Positions 14,807-23,259 of a DNA stretch of 37,475 nucleotides are shown here, one piece after another. Position 1 is the stretch's first letter; the number at the start of each line of letters is the position of its first letter. The notes under the pieces were generated by a model. That model was not told the origin of the DNA, made no database searches, and saw nothing but the letters and a program-made list of their open reading frames with translations. The stretch is from NCBI GenBank assembly GCA_021817505.1, contig JAKAUU010000031.1, positions 1-37,475 on the forward strand. Direction: 5' to 3'. A program made the position numbers and the translations under genes. The stretch is from Microcaldota archaeon. Its GTDB lineage: Archaea > Micrarchaeota > Micrarchaeia > Micrarchaeales > CABMGC01.

Positions 14807-17185
14807 GTGGAAAAAGATGAAAAGACTGATCTTGTTGAGAAAAAGAGTGTGGAGAGAGCCGTGACTGCGATTCCGAAGGAGACATATGAGTTCTTCAACG
14901 GGGATGAGATACGTTCAAGAGTATTCTATGAGAAGTATGCGCTGAAGGACCTTGATGGGACAATGCTGGAGAAGACACCGGATCAGATGTGGTCGAGAGT
15001 CTCGAAGGTCATAGCCGATGCGGAGCTGAGCCCTGAAAAGAGGGCCGAGTGGTATGAGAAATTCAAATGGCTGCTTGGCGATTTCAGATTCCTGCCTGGG
15101 GGAAGAATACTCTTTGCTGCAGGACAGCAGCGCAAGTCAACCCTGCTCAACTGTTATGTGATACCTGTAAAGAATGATTCCATAGAGGATATATTCGACT
15201 GGTGCAAGGAGGCTGCAAGAACCTATAGCTACGGTGGAGGAGTCGGCACTGATATAAGCGTATTGAGGCCTAAGAACGCCCCTGTAAACAACTCTGCAGT
15301 TTATTCAACAGGCTCTACCTCATTCATGAATATCTTCAGCGAGACCACGCACACGATAGGCCAGCATGGCAGGCGCGGAGCCCTTATGATAACCATAAGA
15401 GTAGACCATCCGGATGTTCTCTCCTTCATAACTATAAAGAGAAACCTGGGCAACGTCAGATACGCAAACATAAGCGTAAAGATTACTGACGAATTCATGC
15501 AGGCGGTTAAAGAGGATAAGAATTTCGCCCTCAGGTATGATAATGGCGTTGTGGGAAGAATCACGAGTACCGTGCGGGCAAGGGATCTGTGGAATGAGCT
15601 CGTAAACTCGGCAAGGGACTGGGCAGAACCAGGACTTATATTCTGGGACACTGTGAAGAAGTACTCGCCTAGCGAATACAACGGCATGGAGGTAATAGGC
15701 ACAAACCCGTGCTCCGAACAGCCTTTGCAGGCTTACGGGGCATGCGATCTCGGAAGCCTGAATCTTTCAGCTTTCGTAAGCGGCGCATTCACTGACAGCG
15801 CAAGGATAGAGTGGGAGCAGTTGGACAAGGCAGTAGGCTACGGGGTAAGATTCCTTGACGATGTGCTTGATTACAACGATGCAAGGCATCCGCTGAAGCA
15901 GCAGGCAGAGGCTGCAAGGAACAGCAGGAGGATAGGCCTTGGGATAACAGGTCTTGGAGATATGCTGGTTAAGCTCAAGATAAGGTACGACAGTGAGAGG
16001 GCTCTGGCTTTCATAGACGAGCTCTTTATGAGGATAAAGAACAGGGCGTATATGGAGAGCATAGAGATAGCAAAGGAGAAGGGTTCCTTCCCTATGTTCG
16101 ATAAGGAGAAGCATCTCTCGATGCCTTTCATACAGACGCTAAATGAGGATATAAAGAATGGTATAGAAAAGAATGGTTTGAGGAATGTCGCCGTACTTAC
16201 GGTTCCTCCTACTGGAAGCATCTCGGTGCTTGCCGGAACATCAAGCGGCATAGAACCCATATTTGCATTCAGTTATACAAGAAGGTCAGAATCCCTGAGC
16301 CAGGAGTTCTATAAGGTCTATCATCCTCTTGCAATGGAGTACATGCGCCTGTTCAACATAGCTGATGAGGATAACCTTCCTGATTTCTTCGTACCTGCCC
16401 ATAAGATAGATGCGGAGTTCAGGGTGAGGGTGCAGGCAACCATACAGAAGCACATAGACAGTGCAATATCCTCTACGGTAAACCTGCCGAACGACGCCTC
16501 TGTGGATGATGTGGGAAAGATATACATGAAGGCGTGGGAATCCGGATGCAAGGGAATAACTGTTTATAGAGAGGGTTCCAGAGAGGGCATATTGATAACC
16601 GAAGAACAGCAGAAGAAGAAGGAGCAGGAGCAGCAGAAGAAGGAAGAGAAGCAGGTTGAGGATCTCTCATGGAAGCGTGAGGTCGTGCTTAGCGGGCAGA
16701 CGATGAAGGTGACTCTCCCTAACGGAAGTCCGATGTACCTGACTGCGAATTTCGACAGCACCTCTATACGGGAAATCTTTATCAACCTTGGCAAGACTGG
16801 AAGCGAGGAGAAGAGCTATGCCGAGGCGATAGGCAGGCTTATCAGCAAGTATCTGCAGCAGGGAGGGGATGTCCGCGAGGTTGTTGAGAGCCTGAAGGGA
16901 ATACGTGCAAATTCCTCAGTAGGATGGGATCATGGCATGAAGATATACAGCGTCCCTGATGCGATAGCCAAGAGCATAGAGATACTTGCAGGGATAACCG
17001 CGCCTGCAGTAGCGAAGAAGCTGCTTGAGGAGGTGCCGGCTGACCTGATAAACGGGAGGCAGGATGTGATAAAGAATGTGCACGGGATAAAACCTGAGAA
17101 GTGCCCGTCATGCTCGGAGATGACCCTGATAAACGAGAACGGATGCGTCATCTGCAAGTCATGCAGCTTCACTAAGTGCGAGTAG
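14807..17185 (+). CDS. nrdJ: Adenosylcobalamin-dependent (class II) ribonucleotide reductase
   Basis: The enzyme makes deoxyribonucleotides using a B12-generated thiyl radical. Signatures in order: STLLNCYVIPV with the first redox Cys, SYGGGVGTDIS, NPCSEQPLQAYGACDLGSLNL with the radical Cys and active-site Asn/Glu, and VPPTGSISVLAGTSSGIEPIF near the barrel end. A Gln/Lys/Glu-rich linker (about 600-625) leads to a TSCPD domain, then a C-terminal cysteine-rich tail (CPSCSEMTLINENGCVICKSC) likely to act as redox swing arm or zinc ribbon. There is no N-terminal ATP cone. The start is GTG 14807, with GGGGCGAG upstream. At 792 residues it is typical. Two NrdR-box-like sites lie in its promoter. Confidence 0.96.
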   Translation: MEKDEKTDLVEKKSVERAVTAIPKETYEFFNGDEIRSRVFYEKYALKDLDGTMLEKTPDQMWSRVSKVIADAELSPEKRAEWYEKFKWLLGDFRFLPGGRILFAAGQQRKSTLLNCYVIPVKNDSIEDIFDWCKEAARTYSYGGGVGTDISVLRPKNAPVNNSAVYSTGSTSFMNIFSETTHTIGQHGRRGALMITIRVDHPDVLSFITIKRNLGNVRYANISVKITDEFMQAVKEDKNFALRYDNGVVGRITSTVRARDLWNELVNSARDWAEPGLIFWDTVKKYSPSEYNGMEVIGTNPCSEQPLQAYGACDLGSLNLSAFVSGAFTDSARIEWEQLDKAVGYGVRFLDDVLDYNDARHPLKQQAEAARNSRRIGLGITGLGDMLVKLKIRYDSERALAFIDELFMRIKNRAYMESIEIAKEKGSFPMFDKEKHLSMPFIQTLNEDIKNGIEKNGLRNVAVLTVPPTGSISVLAGTSSGIEPIFAFSYTRRSESLSQEFYKVYHPLAMEYMRLFNIADEDNLPDFFVPAHKIDAEFRVRVQATIQKHIDSAISSTVNLPNDASVDDVGKIYMKAWESGCKGITVYREGSREGILITEEQQKKKEQEQQKKEEKQVEDLSWKREVVLSGQTMKVTLPNGSPMYLTANFDSTSIREIFINLGKTGSEEKSYAEAIGRLISKYLQQGGDVREVVESLKGIRANSSVGWDHGMKIYSVPDAIAKSIEILAGITAPAVAKKLLEEVPADLINGRQDVIKNVHGIKPEKCPSCSEMTLINENGCVICKSCSFTKCE

Positions 17186-17196
17186 ATTGCCCGCAC

Positions 17197-17691
17197 TCAT
17201 TTCTTTTCCTTACTTATTTTTTTATTTCTCTTTCCCTTTTCCCCTTTCTCGAAGAGCTTGACAACTTCCTTGAACTCCCTTGGGGAATCGAAATTCTTGT
17301 AAACGCTTGCAAAACGTATATATGCGACCGGGTCCAGCTTGAAGAGTTCCTTTACGACCATGTCCCCTATGGCGCTTGATTTTATCTCCTTGATATCGTT
17401 GCCGTTGATCTTGGCCTCTATCTTATCGACTACGCGATCCATGGCCTCTCTGCTTATCTTCCTCTTTTCACATGCACGCAGGATGCCGCTGAGGACCTTG
17501 TCCCTGTTGAACGACTCTCTGGTATTATCACGCTTTATTACAGTTACGCCTGCAAAATCGGGTTTCTCGTAAGTAGTAAACCTGTGTTTGCAGTCTGTGC
17601 ACTGCCTTCTTCTCCTTGTGCTGGACTCGTTTGGAACCTCACGCGAATCTATGACCTCGGTGCTGTCGTTTCCGCAGTAGGGGCATCTCAT
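17197..17691 (-). CDS. nrdR: Transcriptional repressor NrdR
   Basis: NrdR senses the ATP/dATP balance and represses ribonucleotide reductase genes. The N-terminal zinc ribbon is complete (CPYCGNDSTEVIDSR ... RRRQCTDCKHRFTTYE), and an ATP-cone spans about 47-137 (VTVIKRDNTRESFNRDKVLSGILRACEKR...). The C-terminal Lys-rich tail is longer than usual, giving 164 residues. It is the last gene of polB-map-nrdR, four bases after map, and is convergent with nrdJ (11 bp between stops). NrdR is mainly bacterial and rare in archaea, which suggests old transfer. Confidence 0.97.
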   Translation of the reverse strand: MRCPYCGNDSTEVIDSREVPNESSTRRRRQCTDCKHRFTTYEKPDFAGVTVIKRDNTRESFNRDKVLSGILRACEKRKISREAMDRVVDKIEAKINGNDIKEIKSSAIGDMVVKELFKLDPVAYIRFASVYKNFDSPREFKEVVKLFEKGEKGKRNKKISKEKK

Positions 17692-17695
17692 ATAA

Positions 17696-18598
17696 TCATT
17701 TTGTTATTATTTCACATCCGTCTTTCTGCACTATTAGGGTATGCTCTGCCTGTGCAACCATGCCTCTCCCCTTCTCTATGAGGCCCGGGAAAGGTTCAAG
17801 GGCTCCTGCATTGAGTATCTCGGCGAGTCCTCTCCTGATCTTAAAATCACCCATGTCTTTAAGCTCCCTGGAGAGCCATCTTGCAGTGAATGGATACGAT
17901 GCGAAGTGCTCGTCTATGAAAGCGCTGACAGTGCGTGCTTCCTGAGACCTCACCATGCACTCGGATGTCTTCTGGAATATGGCCGTGAATGAGCTTTCAT
18001 CGACATGGCCCTTTCCGTCTGTCATGAAAGGTTCGATTGCAACTATCTGGCCTTCTTCCAGCTCTGTGTTGTCTCCGTTGTCGAAGTTTGGTATGAAGAT
18101 ATCCGCATGCAGATCTGCTTCGCTTATGCCATGGCCTCCGAGATTATGTATGGGTTTTAATCCATGCTTTGCTGCTACGCCCTCTATCTCCTTGCCTATA
18201 TCCCTTAATTGCCTTCCTGCCTTTACTATGGAGATCGCATTGCTGAGCGCTTCCTCGGAAGCCTCTACAAGCTTTGAATTGTTTCCTGAGAGGTCTATAG
18301 TGATTGCGCTGTCGGTCAGCAGGCTCTCATGCCTTGCACCCAGATCCACCTTGATTAGGTCCTTGTCTGAGAATACTGATTTGTCATCGACTTCAGGGGT
18401 GAAATGCGCAGCTTGCTCGTTTATCGATAGATTTACGGGAAAGGAGAGCTTGAATCCTTTTGAAGTGATGAATCGTTCTATCTCCTCTGCTGCTTCGAGA
18501 ATTGACTTCCCTGGCTTTATTATGCTCTTTGCATGTGCAAGAGCCTCTGCAGACGCCTTTCCAGCTTGCTTTAGCTTTGTCAGATCCTTCTCTTCCAT
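17696..18598 (-). CDS. map: Methionine aminopeptidase, type II
   Basis: The enzyme removes the initiator methionine from nascent proteins. All five metal ligands are recognisable: Asp in KVDLGARHE, Asp in LLTDSAITID, His in NLGGHGIS, Glu in VAIEPFMTDG, and Glu in MVAQAEHTLIV near the C-terminus. The type II insertion (helical FIDEHFASYPFTARWLSRELKDMG...) lies before the last ligand, as in archaeal enzymes. At 300 residues it is normal. It sits 10 bp after polB and 4 bp before nrdR, in the same operon. Confidence 0.96.
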   Translation of the reverse strand: MEEKDLTKLKQAGKASAEALAHAKSIIKPGKSILEAAEEIERFITSKGFKLSFPVNLSINEQAAHFTPEVDDKSVFSDKDLIKVDLGARHESLLTDSAITIDLSGNNSKLVEASEEALSNAISIVKAGRQLRDIGKEIEGVAAKHGLKPIHNLGGHGISEADLHADIFIPNFDNGDNTELEEGQIVAIEPFMTDGKGHVDESSFTAIFQKTSECMVRSQEARTVSAFIDEHFASYPFTARWLSRELKDMGDFKIRRGLAEILNAGALEPFPGLIEKGRGMVAQAEHTLIVQKDGCEIITK

Positions 18599-18608
18599 AT
18601 TAAAAACC

Positions 18609-21029
18609 TTATAATCTTTTTTGTACTCCTCCGCCCTTTAGTTCCTCCTCGCTGAAGCCGAGCTCCTTCAGTATCTTGAGCGTTGCAGGCACTACCTGAT
18701 GGTTTATGTAATAATCAGGATCGTAGGAGTCTGCCAGCTCGTCTATCTCTGCTTTCTCCGATATAGTATTTCCGCTTCGTGTTATTATATAACCTATGGT
18801 CGAGCCTTCTACCTCTTCCTTCGTCTTCGCCCCTTTCTGAATGGCCTTCCTCGCAGCTGCAAGCTCAGGGGACTTCGCATCGTATTTGTCTATTCCCTTC
18901 CTAAGCTGCGTATATATTATCAGGTCCTTAAGCTCCACCTTCCCATCGCGCAGCCTTGCAAGCACGTCCTTTACTATCTGTATCGCCTTCTCCTTGCTGC
19001 CCTCCTTGAGTATCGCTTCCAATACCTCCTTCTGCGTGGTCCTGGCTATGTTTGACCAGTCCCTGCGTACAAGCTCGAAGCCCTTTATCTTCACTCTTCC
19101 GGCTTCCGATAGCAGTGCGTATTTCTTCTTTGCACCTGCCGAGCTGTTTCCTTTCTTGCCTACGAAGACCCCTCTTACATAGTAATCCTCAAGCTCGAGC
19201 TCCATCGTCTCAGGAAGCTTTGCGTTTATCTCCTCCAGGAATTTCATGGCCTCTTCCTTGCTCTTTCCCTGCGTCTGCAGGAAGATGCTATCGGTATCCC
19301 CGTAAAGAACCTTGAAGCCGGTCTTTTCCGCCTCCTCTATCGTCATTGTTATGTAGGACCTGCCGAAAGCGGTTACGCTTGCAGCGCACTCCCTTGAGTA
19401 CCATCTGGATCTTGCATAGCCCAGATAGCCATAGAATGAGTTTGCAAGTATCTTGAGTGCGCTGGATCTTGCGGCAAGGGTCTGATTATCAGGGTCATTC
19501 TTGTACGCTTTCTTTATATCCTTCCTGTCATCAAGGAGCTTCTTCAGGGCCTTGGGCACTATGCCCATAGGGCTTGCCATGAATTTCGTACCGTTTGGAG
19601 CCTCGCTTGCCTTGCCCTTATAGTCAGGATATGCTATGGTTGATGGGTCTATATTATGGGATATTATTATCGAGGGATATAAGCTTCTGAAGTCAAAGAC
19701 TACGATGCCGTCATAGATGCCTGCTTCCGGGGTCTTTACAAATGCCCCTTCTATGGGGTTGGACATCCGGTCGCTTATCTCGTATTGCGAGGGTTTGTTC
19801 GGCACTATCTCGTTATTGTCTGAGGCATAGCGCATGAGGAGCGCTTCCACAAGCTGGCCTGTCGTAGATACGGCATTCTCGGCGAGAGTCAGCCTCGATA
19901 CCTTCGATGTTTCTATCTGCAGATTTATGAAGAATTCGTAGAGTTTGTTAAGCGTTACGGAATCGCTTAGGGAGTAATCTGCAAGCTCTTCCAGGTCTGC
20001 ATCCGAGCCGTCCCATATCTGCCATATGTTGTTTTTATCGACGGTTATCTTAGTATCGCCGCTTATCGCCCTGTATACTTCCGAGAGAGTGAACCTGTTT
20101 ATCTTTATCAGCTTCTCTGATGCGCCCACTATTGAGACGAATCTTGCTACGTTGTAGACATCGAGGTTTATCCTTCCTGGAATGCGTATGGCTTCAAGCA
20201 ATCCGTGGTGCTCCTGCCTCACATCCTCATCGTATCGCCCTATGTGAAAGTCGATACCGTTCTTCTCCGCCCTTTTCATAAGATAAGGTATATCAAAATT
20301 CGAGGAGTTATAGCCAGATAGTATATCTATGTCCTTCTCCTTTATCAGCTTGACAAAGGCGCTTATCATCTCCTTCTCGTTTGCAAAGGTCCTGACGAAG
20401 TCGCGGTTTATCTTCTTGGTAGTCAGAACTGCAGCCTCTCCTCCAGTATAGTAGCTTATCATTATTGCAGGGTCTTTATCCGGCCTTGGCACCACTGACG
20501 GATTATAGGTCTCTATGTCAAAGCACATGTAGCTTAGGCCTTTTTCAAGAACGTACTCCTTGTCAAGCTCCTTTATGCTGTCAAGGATCAGCTCTCCGCC
20601 CTCTTCATGGACAACTGCCGAAACGCCGTGCAGTGGATTCAGTTTTTTGTCTATAAGATATCTCTTCCAGTATAATATGTCATATTCATAAGACTCTCCG
20701 AACTCTGACAAGAGCTTGCTTACTTCAGGTACGTTTCTGGAATTGTTTGTCTCTACCTTCAGCACCGTCTTCTCCTTCCCGGAGAGAGTCATGTTCGTCT
20801 TTGTTACTCCATGTATTGCAAGCTGATTGCCCTGCTGGTCCCTGAATAGCATCTTCTCTATTGAAGATTCGTCTATATTGATGTTGTAAGGGACGAGTTT
20901 AAAGTAAGGATAGAAGCTCTTGTCAAGGATCGAGTATACACTGGAGTTGTTCTTTACAGTAAGGCGTATTATGCTTCTTCCTGCAGACGAGATATGGTCT
21001 ATATCGATAAGAACTCCCTGTAGCTCCAT
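18609..21029 (-). CDS. polB: Family-B DNA polymerase
   Basis: This is a replicative or repair DNA polymerase with proofreading. Exonuclease motifs are CFDIETYN (Exo I), SGYNSSNFDIPYL (Exo II) and YSLSDSVTLNKL (Exo III). Polymerase motifs are DFRSLYPSIIISHN (A), KILANSFYGYLGY (B) and YGDTDSIFL (C), followed by KKKYAL and KGFELVRRDW in the thumb. All catalytic acids are present, at 806 residues. The C-terminus ends GGGVQKRL, where many archaeal PolBs carry a PCNA-binding QxxLxxFF, so only its first half is present. It is first in the operon with map and nrdR. Confidence 0.97.
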   Translation of the reverse strand: MELQGVLIDIDHISSAGRSIIRLTVKNNSSVYSILDKSFYPYFKLVPYNINIDESSIEKMLFRDQQGNQLAIHGVTKTNMTLSGKEKTVLKVETNNSRNVPEVSKLLSEFGESYEYDILYWKRYLIDKKLNPLHGVSAVVHEEGGELILDSIKELDKEYVLEKGLSYMCFDIETYNPSVVPRPDKDPAIMISYYTGGEAAVLTTKKINRDFVRTFANEKEMISAFVKLIKEKDIDILSGYNSSNFDIPYLMKRAEKNGIDFHIGRYDEDVRQEHHGLLEAIRIPGRINLDVYNVARFVSIVGASEKLIKINRFTLSEVYRAISGDTKITVDKNNIWQIWDGSDADLEELADYSLSDSVTLNKLYEFFINLQIETSKVSRLTLAENAVSTTGQLVEALLMRYASDNNEIVPNKPSQYEISDRMSNPIEGAFVKTPEAGIYDGIVVFDFRSLYPSIIISHNIDPSTIAYPDYKGKASEAPNGTKFMASPMGIVPKALKKLLDDRKDIKKAYKNDPDNQTLAARSSALKILANSFYGYLGYARSRWYSRECAASVTAFGRSYITMTIEEAEKTGFKVLYGDTDSIFLQTQGKSKEEAMKFLEEINAKLPETMELELEDYYVRGVFVGKKGNSSAGAKKKYALLSEAGRVKIKGFELVRRDWSNIARTTQKEVLEAILKEGSKEKAIQIVKDVLARLRDGKVELKDLIIYTQLRKGIDKYDAKSPELAAARKAIQKGAKTKEEVEGSTIGYIITRSGNTISEKAEIDELADSYDPDYYINHQVVPATLKILKELGFSEEELKGGGVQKRL

Positions 21030-21081
21030 AGCCTCACCTGCAGCTGAACTTCCTTAAGCCTTAAGCAGTTAATACAGTGAG

Positions 21082-21480
21082 TTATTTCTCCTGAAGGCGT
21101 GCTCTTGAGAGTGGCAGCGGAGCGACGAAACCCATTGAATATGCGACAAGAGTTCCTCTTGAACCGCATTCAAAATTGAGCATGTTTATGACATCCTCTG
21201 CAAAATTTATCGGGAGCGTCTTCTTTTCCTTCCACATGCTGACTATCTCATCCGTTTCCTTCTTGCTCTCCTTTGAGATTATGTTTCCCTTGATCTCAAG
21301 CCTGCCTACATTCTTTGATGCTTCCTGGCCTTCGTAGTCAGTAGTGAATGTGAAATCAACATGCACATTTTCCTTCTCAACTCTTACGTCATCGAAGTTT
21401 ATGTTGAACTTCATATTCGCTATCATGTCTCTGTGCTCTCTCCTTGCCTCTACCTTATTTATATTTACTTCCGTTATCAT
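21082..21480 (-). CDS. Conserved hypothetical protein, beta-rich
   Basis: A 132-residue soluble protein. The first two-thirds look like alternating amphipathic strands (FNINFDDVRVEKENVHVDFTFTTDYEG..., LEIKGNIISKES), and the end is a helix followed by CGSRGTLVAYSMGFVAPLPL. This layout loosely recalls SecB-like chaperones, whose C-terminal part also ends with a hydrophobic Pro-rich segment, but I see no diagnostic residues. It lies upstream of polB on the same strand with a 52-bp gap, so it may have its own promoter or share one. The function is unknown. Confidence 0.65.
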   Translation of the reverse strand: MITEVNINKVEARREHRDMIANMKFNINFDDVRVEKENVHVDFTFTTDYEGQEASKNVGRLEIKGNIISKESKKETDEIVSMWKEKKTLPINFAEDVINMLNFECGSRGTLVAYSMGFVAPLPLSRARLQEK

Positions 21481-21579
21481 AAAAACACGTAGTCATATAA
21501 TACATTAAACATTATTAATCTTTTGCTGGACCACCAGGTTTCTTTATATTTAGCAGAGAGACATATGCGATGCTTCTTT

Positions 21580-21654
21580 GGGCACGTAGCGCAACTTGGA
21601 TAGCGCATCTGGCTTCGGACCAGATGGTTGCGGGTTCAAATCCCGTCGTGCCCG
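21580..21654 (+). tRNA. tRNA-Arg(TCG)
   Basis: The acceptor GGGCACG/CGTGCCC is perfect, discriminator G. The D-stem is GCGC/GCGC, the anticodon arm TCTGG-CTTCGGA-CCAGA with anticodon TCG, and the T-arm GCGGG-TTCAAAT-CCCGT. No intron and no encoded CCA. The mature length is 75 nt. TTTATATTTA about 30-38 nt upstream is the likely TATA box. Confidence 0.95.
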
Positions 21655-21662
21655 TAATGCGT

Positions 21663-22103
21663 TTATTCCCTTTTTAGCACATTCTTGAGGTGTATTGTGG
21701 CAGTGGCTTGGGCCGGGTTGCTTTCCTTTAGCAGTAGTATAGGAGACCTGTAATTCCCGAAGTCAGCATGTATCATTGTTCGCAATCCCCTGGATTCCCA
21801 GCTGTTGCCAATACTGGCAACTATATGGCCGTATGCAGGAGTACGTAAATATGACCATGTTATCTTTTCTTCTGCAGATAACTCTCTTGAAAGAGCCGCC
21901 TTTGCTTTGGGATCGGCAAGCAGGTTTTCAGCTTCCTCTATAGTAAGCATGCGTTCGTCCCTTTCCTCAGATATTTTGACTGCATTATGGAGATCCGGAC
22001 CCTTTCCTGAGTCAAATGTTAACAGAGTGTATCTTTCCTTATTGATATAGAATGAGTGTTCGGATATCCCTTCCTTGATCTTGTTTGCTTTTTGCTGCAA
22101 CAA
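21663..22103 (-). CDS. Hypothetical protein
   Basis: A 146-residue soluble protein that I do not recognise. The N-terminal part is basic and amphipathic (HSFYINKERYTLLTFDSGKG). A middle acidic/helical part (LTIEEAENLLADPKAKAALSRELSAEEK) precedes a compact C-terminal segment (AYGHIVASIGNSWESRGLRTMIHADFGNYRSPILLLKE) that looks like a folded alpha/beta core with several aromatics. It is convergent with tRNA-Arg(TCG), only 8 bp away, and divergent from the HicA-like gene. No signal or membrane segment. Confidence 0.62.
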   Translation of the reverse strand: MLQQKANKIKEGISEHSFYINKERYTLLTFDSGKGPDLHNAVKISEERDERMLTIEEAENLLADPKAKAALSRELSAEEKITWSYLRTPAYGHIVASIGNSWESRGLRTMIHADFGNYRSPILLLKESNPAQATATIHLKNVLKRE

Positions 22104-22160
22104 ATCACTTCTGATTAATCTGCAGGAAAAGCATAAATACCAGACATTAGGTTATTTTTT

Positions 22161-22445
22161 GTGGATTTAATGATTGTTAGCGATAAGCAGCAGTCCTCTA
22201 AGATAGACTCTGAAAAGATAAGCGAGGCTATTAATAGGCCCGGATGCATGAAGTCGAAGGATTTTCTTTCACACCTTAGAGACGCAGGAGTAGAGGTTCT
22301 TGGCAGTATAGGCCATGGCAGAGTGCAGGTACGTAATCCCGATAATGGGAAGAAGGGATATGTGAACCTTATGGACAAGGACCTGAATAAGGCGTATAGG
22401 AAATCAGTAACGCATACGCTTGGGATACTGCTGAGGACAGAATAG
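22161..22445 (+). CDS. HicA-like small protein (no HicB partner)
   Basis: A 94-residue basic protein. The part KSKDFLSHLRDAGVEVLGSIGHGRVQVRNPDNGKKGYVNLMDKDLNKAYRKSVTHTLGI resembles the HicA/YcfA double-stranded-RNA-binding-like fold: helix, strand with the catalytic-type His (GSIGHGRV), hairpin, then a final helix before the terminal Gly-Ile. HicA toxins are mRNA interferases, normally beside a HicB antitoxin; none is adjacent. The start is GTG 22161, with ATAAATA 28 nt upstream, or ATG 22170. It could be a stand-alone RNA-binding protein rather than a toxin. The antisense ORF 22115-22612 is a shadow. Confidence 0.6.
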   Translation: MDLMIVSDKQQSSKIDSEKISEAINRPGCMKSKDFLSHLRDAGVEVLGSIGHGRVQVRNPDNGKKGYVNLMDKDLNKAYRKSVTHTLGILLRTE

Positions 22446-22515
22446 GATAGTGCATTTTTAAATAACGGGCATAGAAGCGGACGCTCCGGAGATACAAATG
22501 ATGGCCTTCTTATGG

Positions 22516-22671
22516 TTATTTCTTGCGCCCATTGCGGCTTTCTGACGCTTCTATAGAATTCTTCGTTATCTCGAAGTTGCAGCTGTTGTGGGTAGAACAC
22601 CATGCATAACACTTGTCTGCTTCTACTTTTAGGGTGTAATGCAGCTTACAGACCTTGCATTGATATTCCAT
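22516..22671 (-). CDS. Small zinc-binding-type protein, 51 residues
   Basis: The track ORF starts far upstream at 22782, but the first 37 residues are translated promoter. ATG 22671 gives MEYQCKVCKLHYTLKVEADKCYAWCSTHNSCNFEI..., a compact ribbon with C5, C8, C21 and C25 suited to bind zinc, and a basic tail ending NGRKK. TTTATAAAC lies 27 nt before this ATG, supporting a leaderless start. It lies downstream of the NikR-like gene on the same strand. A nucleic-acid or protein-binding role is plausible but unproven. Confidence 0.6.
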   Translation of the reverse strand: MEYQCKVCKLHYTLKVEADKCYAWCSTHNSCNFEITKNSIEASESRNGRKK

Positions 22672-22768
22672 GATAGCATTTTGGTTTTTGTTTATAAAAA
22701 GGCATAGTATTATTTGCCGATTGGAAGATTCGGAGTTGAAGCTAATCTGCTGGATTATCGCATACGGC

Positions 22769-23158
22769 TCAGTAATGCCCAAGGAGTGTGAAGTTCAATG
22801 AACGTATGCATTTGCTCCCCTTCATTGCAGTGAAGAGCTTCCTTATCCTCTGCGCATCTGCAGCCATGTTGAGCATGTCAAGGCACATTGTTCCGTTGTG
22901 CTGATGGACTGTAACCTTTATCTCATTCTCAAAATCGTGCAGCATGTTCGAGACGTGGTTCTTCTCGTTGTCCTTATAGGTTATCACAAATACAACATTG
23001 TGATTTCCTTTAAGCGATTCTATTACCTTATACTCGCTCAGAAGAAGATCTATCGTGGACCTCAGCATCTTTGACCTGCTCTTGAATCCCAGGCTGTCCT
23101 GTATCTCGTTCAGCTCTGCCAGGGTCTCTTTGTCCAATGATATGCTAAGTATTTCCAT
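22769..23158 (-). CDS. nikR: NikR-like nickel-responsive regulator
   Basis: The N-terminal ribbon-helix-helix DNA-binding domain covers about 1-45 (MEILSISLDKETLAELNEIQDSLGFKSRSKMLRSTIDLLL). An ACT-like metal domain (VVFVITYKDNEKNHVSNMLHDFENEIKVTVHQHNGTMCLDML) follows. Nickel ligands of E. coli NikR (H76, H87, H89, C95) map to H74, H85, H87 and C92: the first two gaps are identical and the last is one residue shorter. It is divergent from a nickel/cobalt-type transporter, with a perfect palindrome between them, so I infer that it controls that transporter. The 129-residue length is normal. Confidence 0.88.
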   Translation of the reverse strand: MEILSISLDKETLAELNEIQDSLGFKSRSKMLRSTIDLLLSEYKVIESLKGNHNVVFVITYKDNEKNHVSNMLHDFENEIKVTVHQHNGTMCLDMLNMAADAQRIRKLFTAMKGSKCIRSLNFTLLGHY

Positions 23159-23204
23159 GTTCCCATCTTTTATTAAGAGCCTTGCGTTTTTCCCCTTTTA
23201 TTAA

Positions 23205-23228
23205 TAATAAATATCATAATATTTATTA
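23205..23228. promoter_or_regulatory. Perfect 10-bp palindrome between nikR and its transporter
   Basis: TAATAAATAT-CATA-ATATTTATTA is a perfect inverted repeat with a four-base spacer, in the divergent promoter region. TTATATTG at 23231 is 29 nt before the transporter's TTG start, and TTAATAAAA on the minus strand could serve nikR. The palindrome overlaps or abuts both promoters, as expected for an operator. Its AT-richness means that part of it may simply be back-to-back TATA elements. Confidence 0.58.
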
Positions 23229-23259
23229 ACTTATATTGCATTATTGGTAGTGCGACCTG

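Noticed and set aside
22115-22612. 165-aa minus-strand ORF
   Set aside because: It overlaps the HicA-like gene on the other strand and has Cys/Pro/Leu/Ser-rich shadow composition; the plus-strand frame has a promoter and a recognisable fold.
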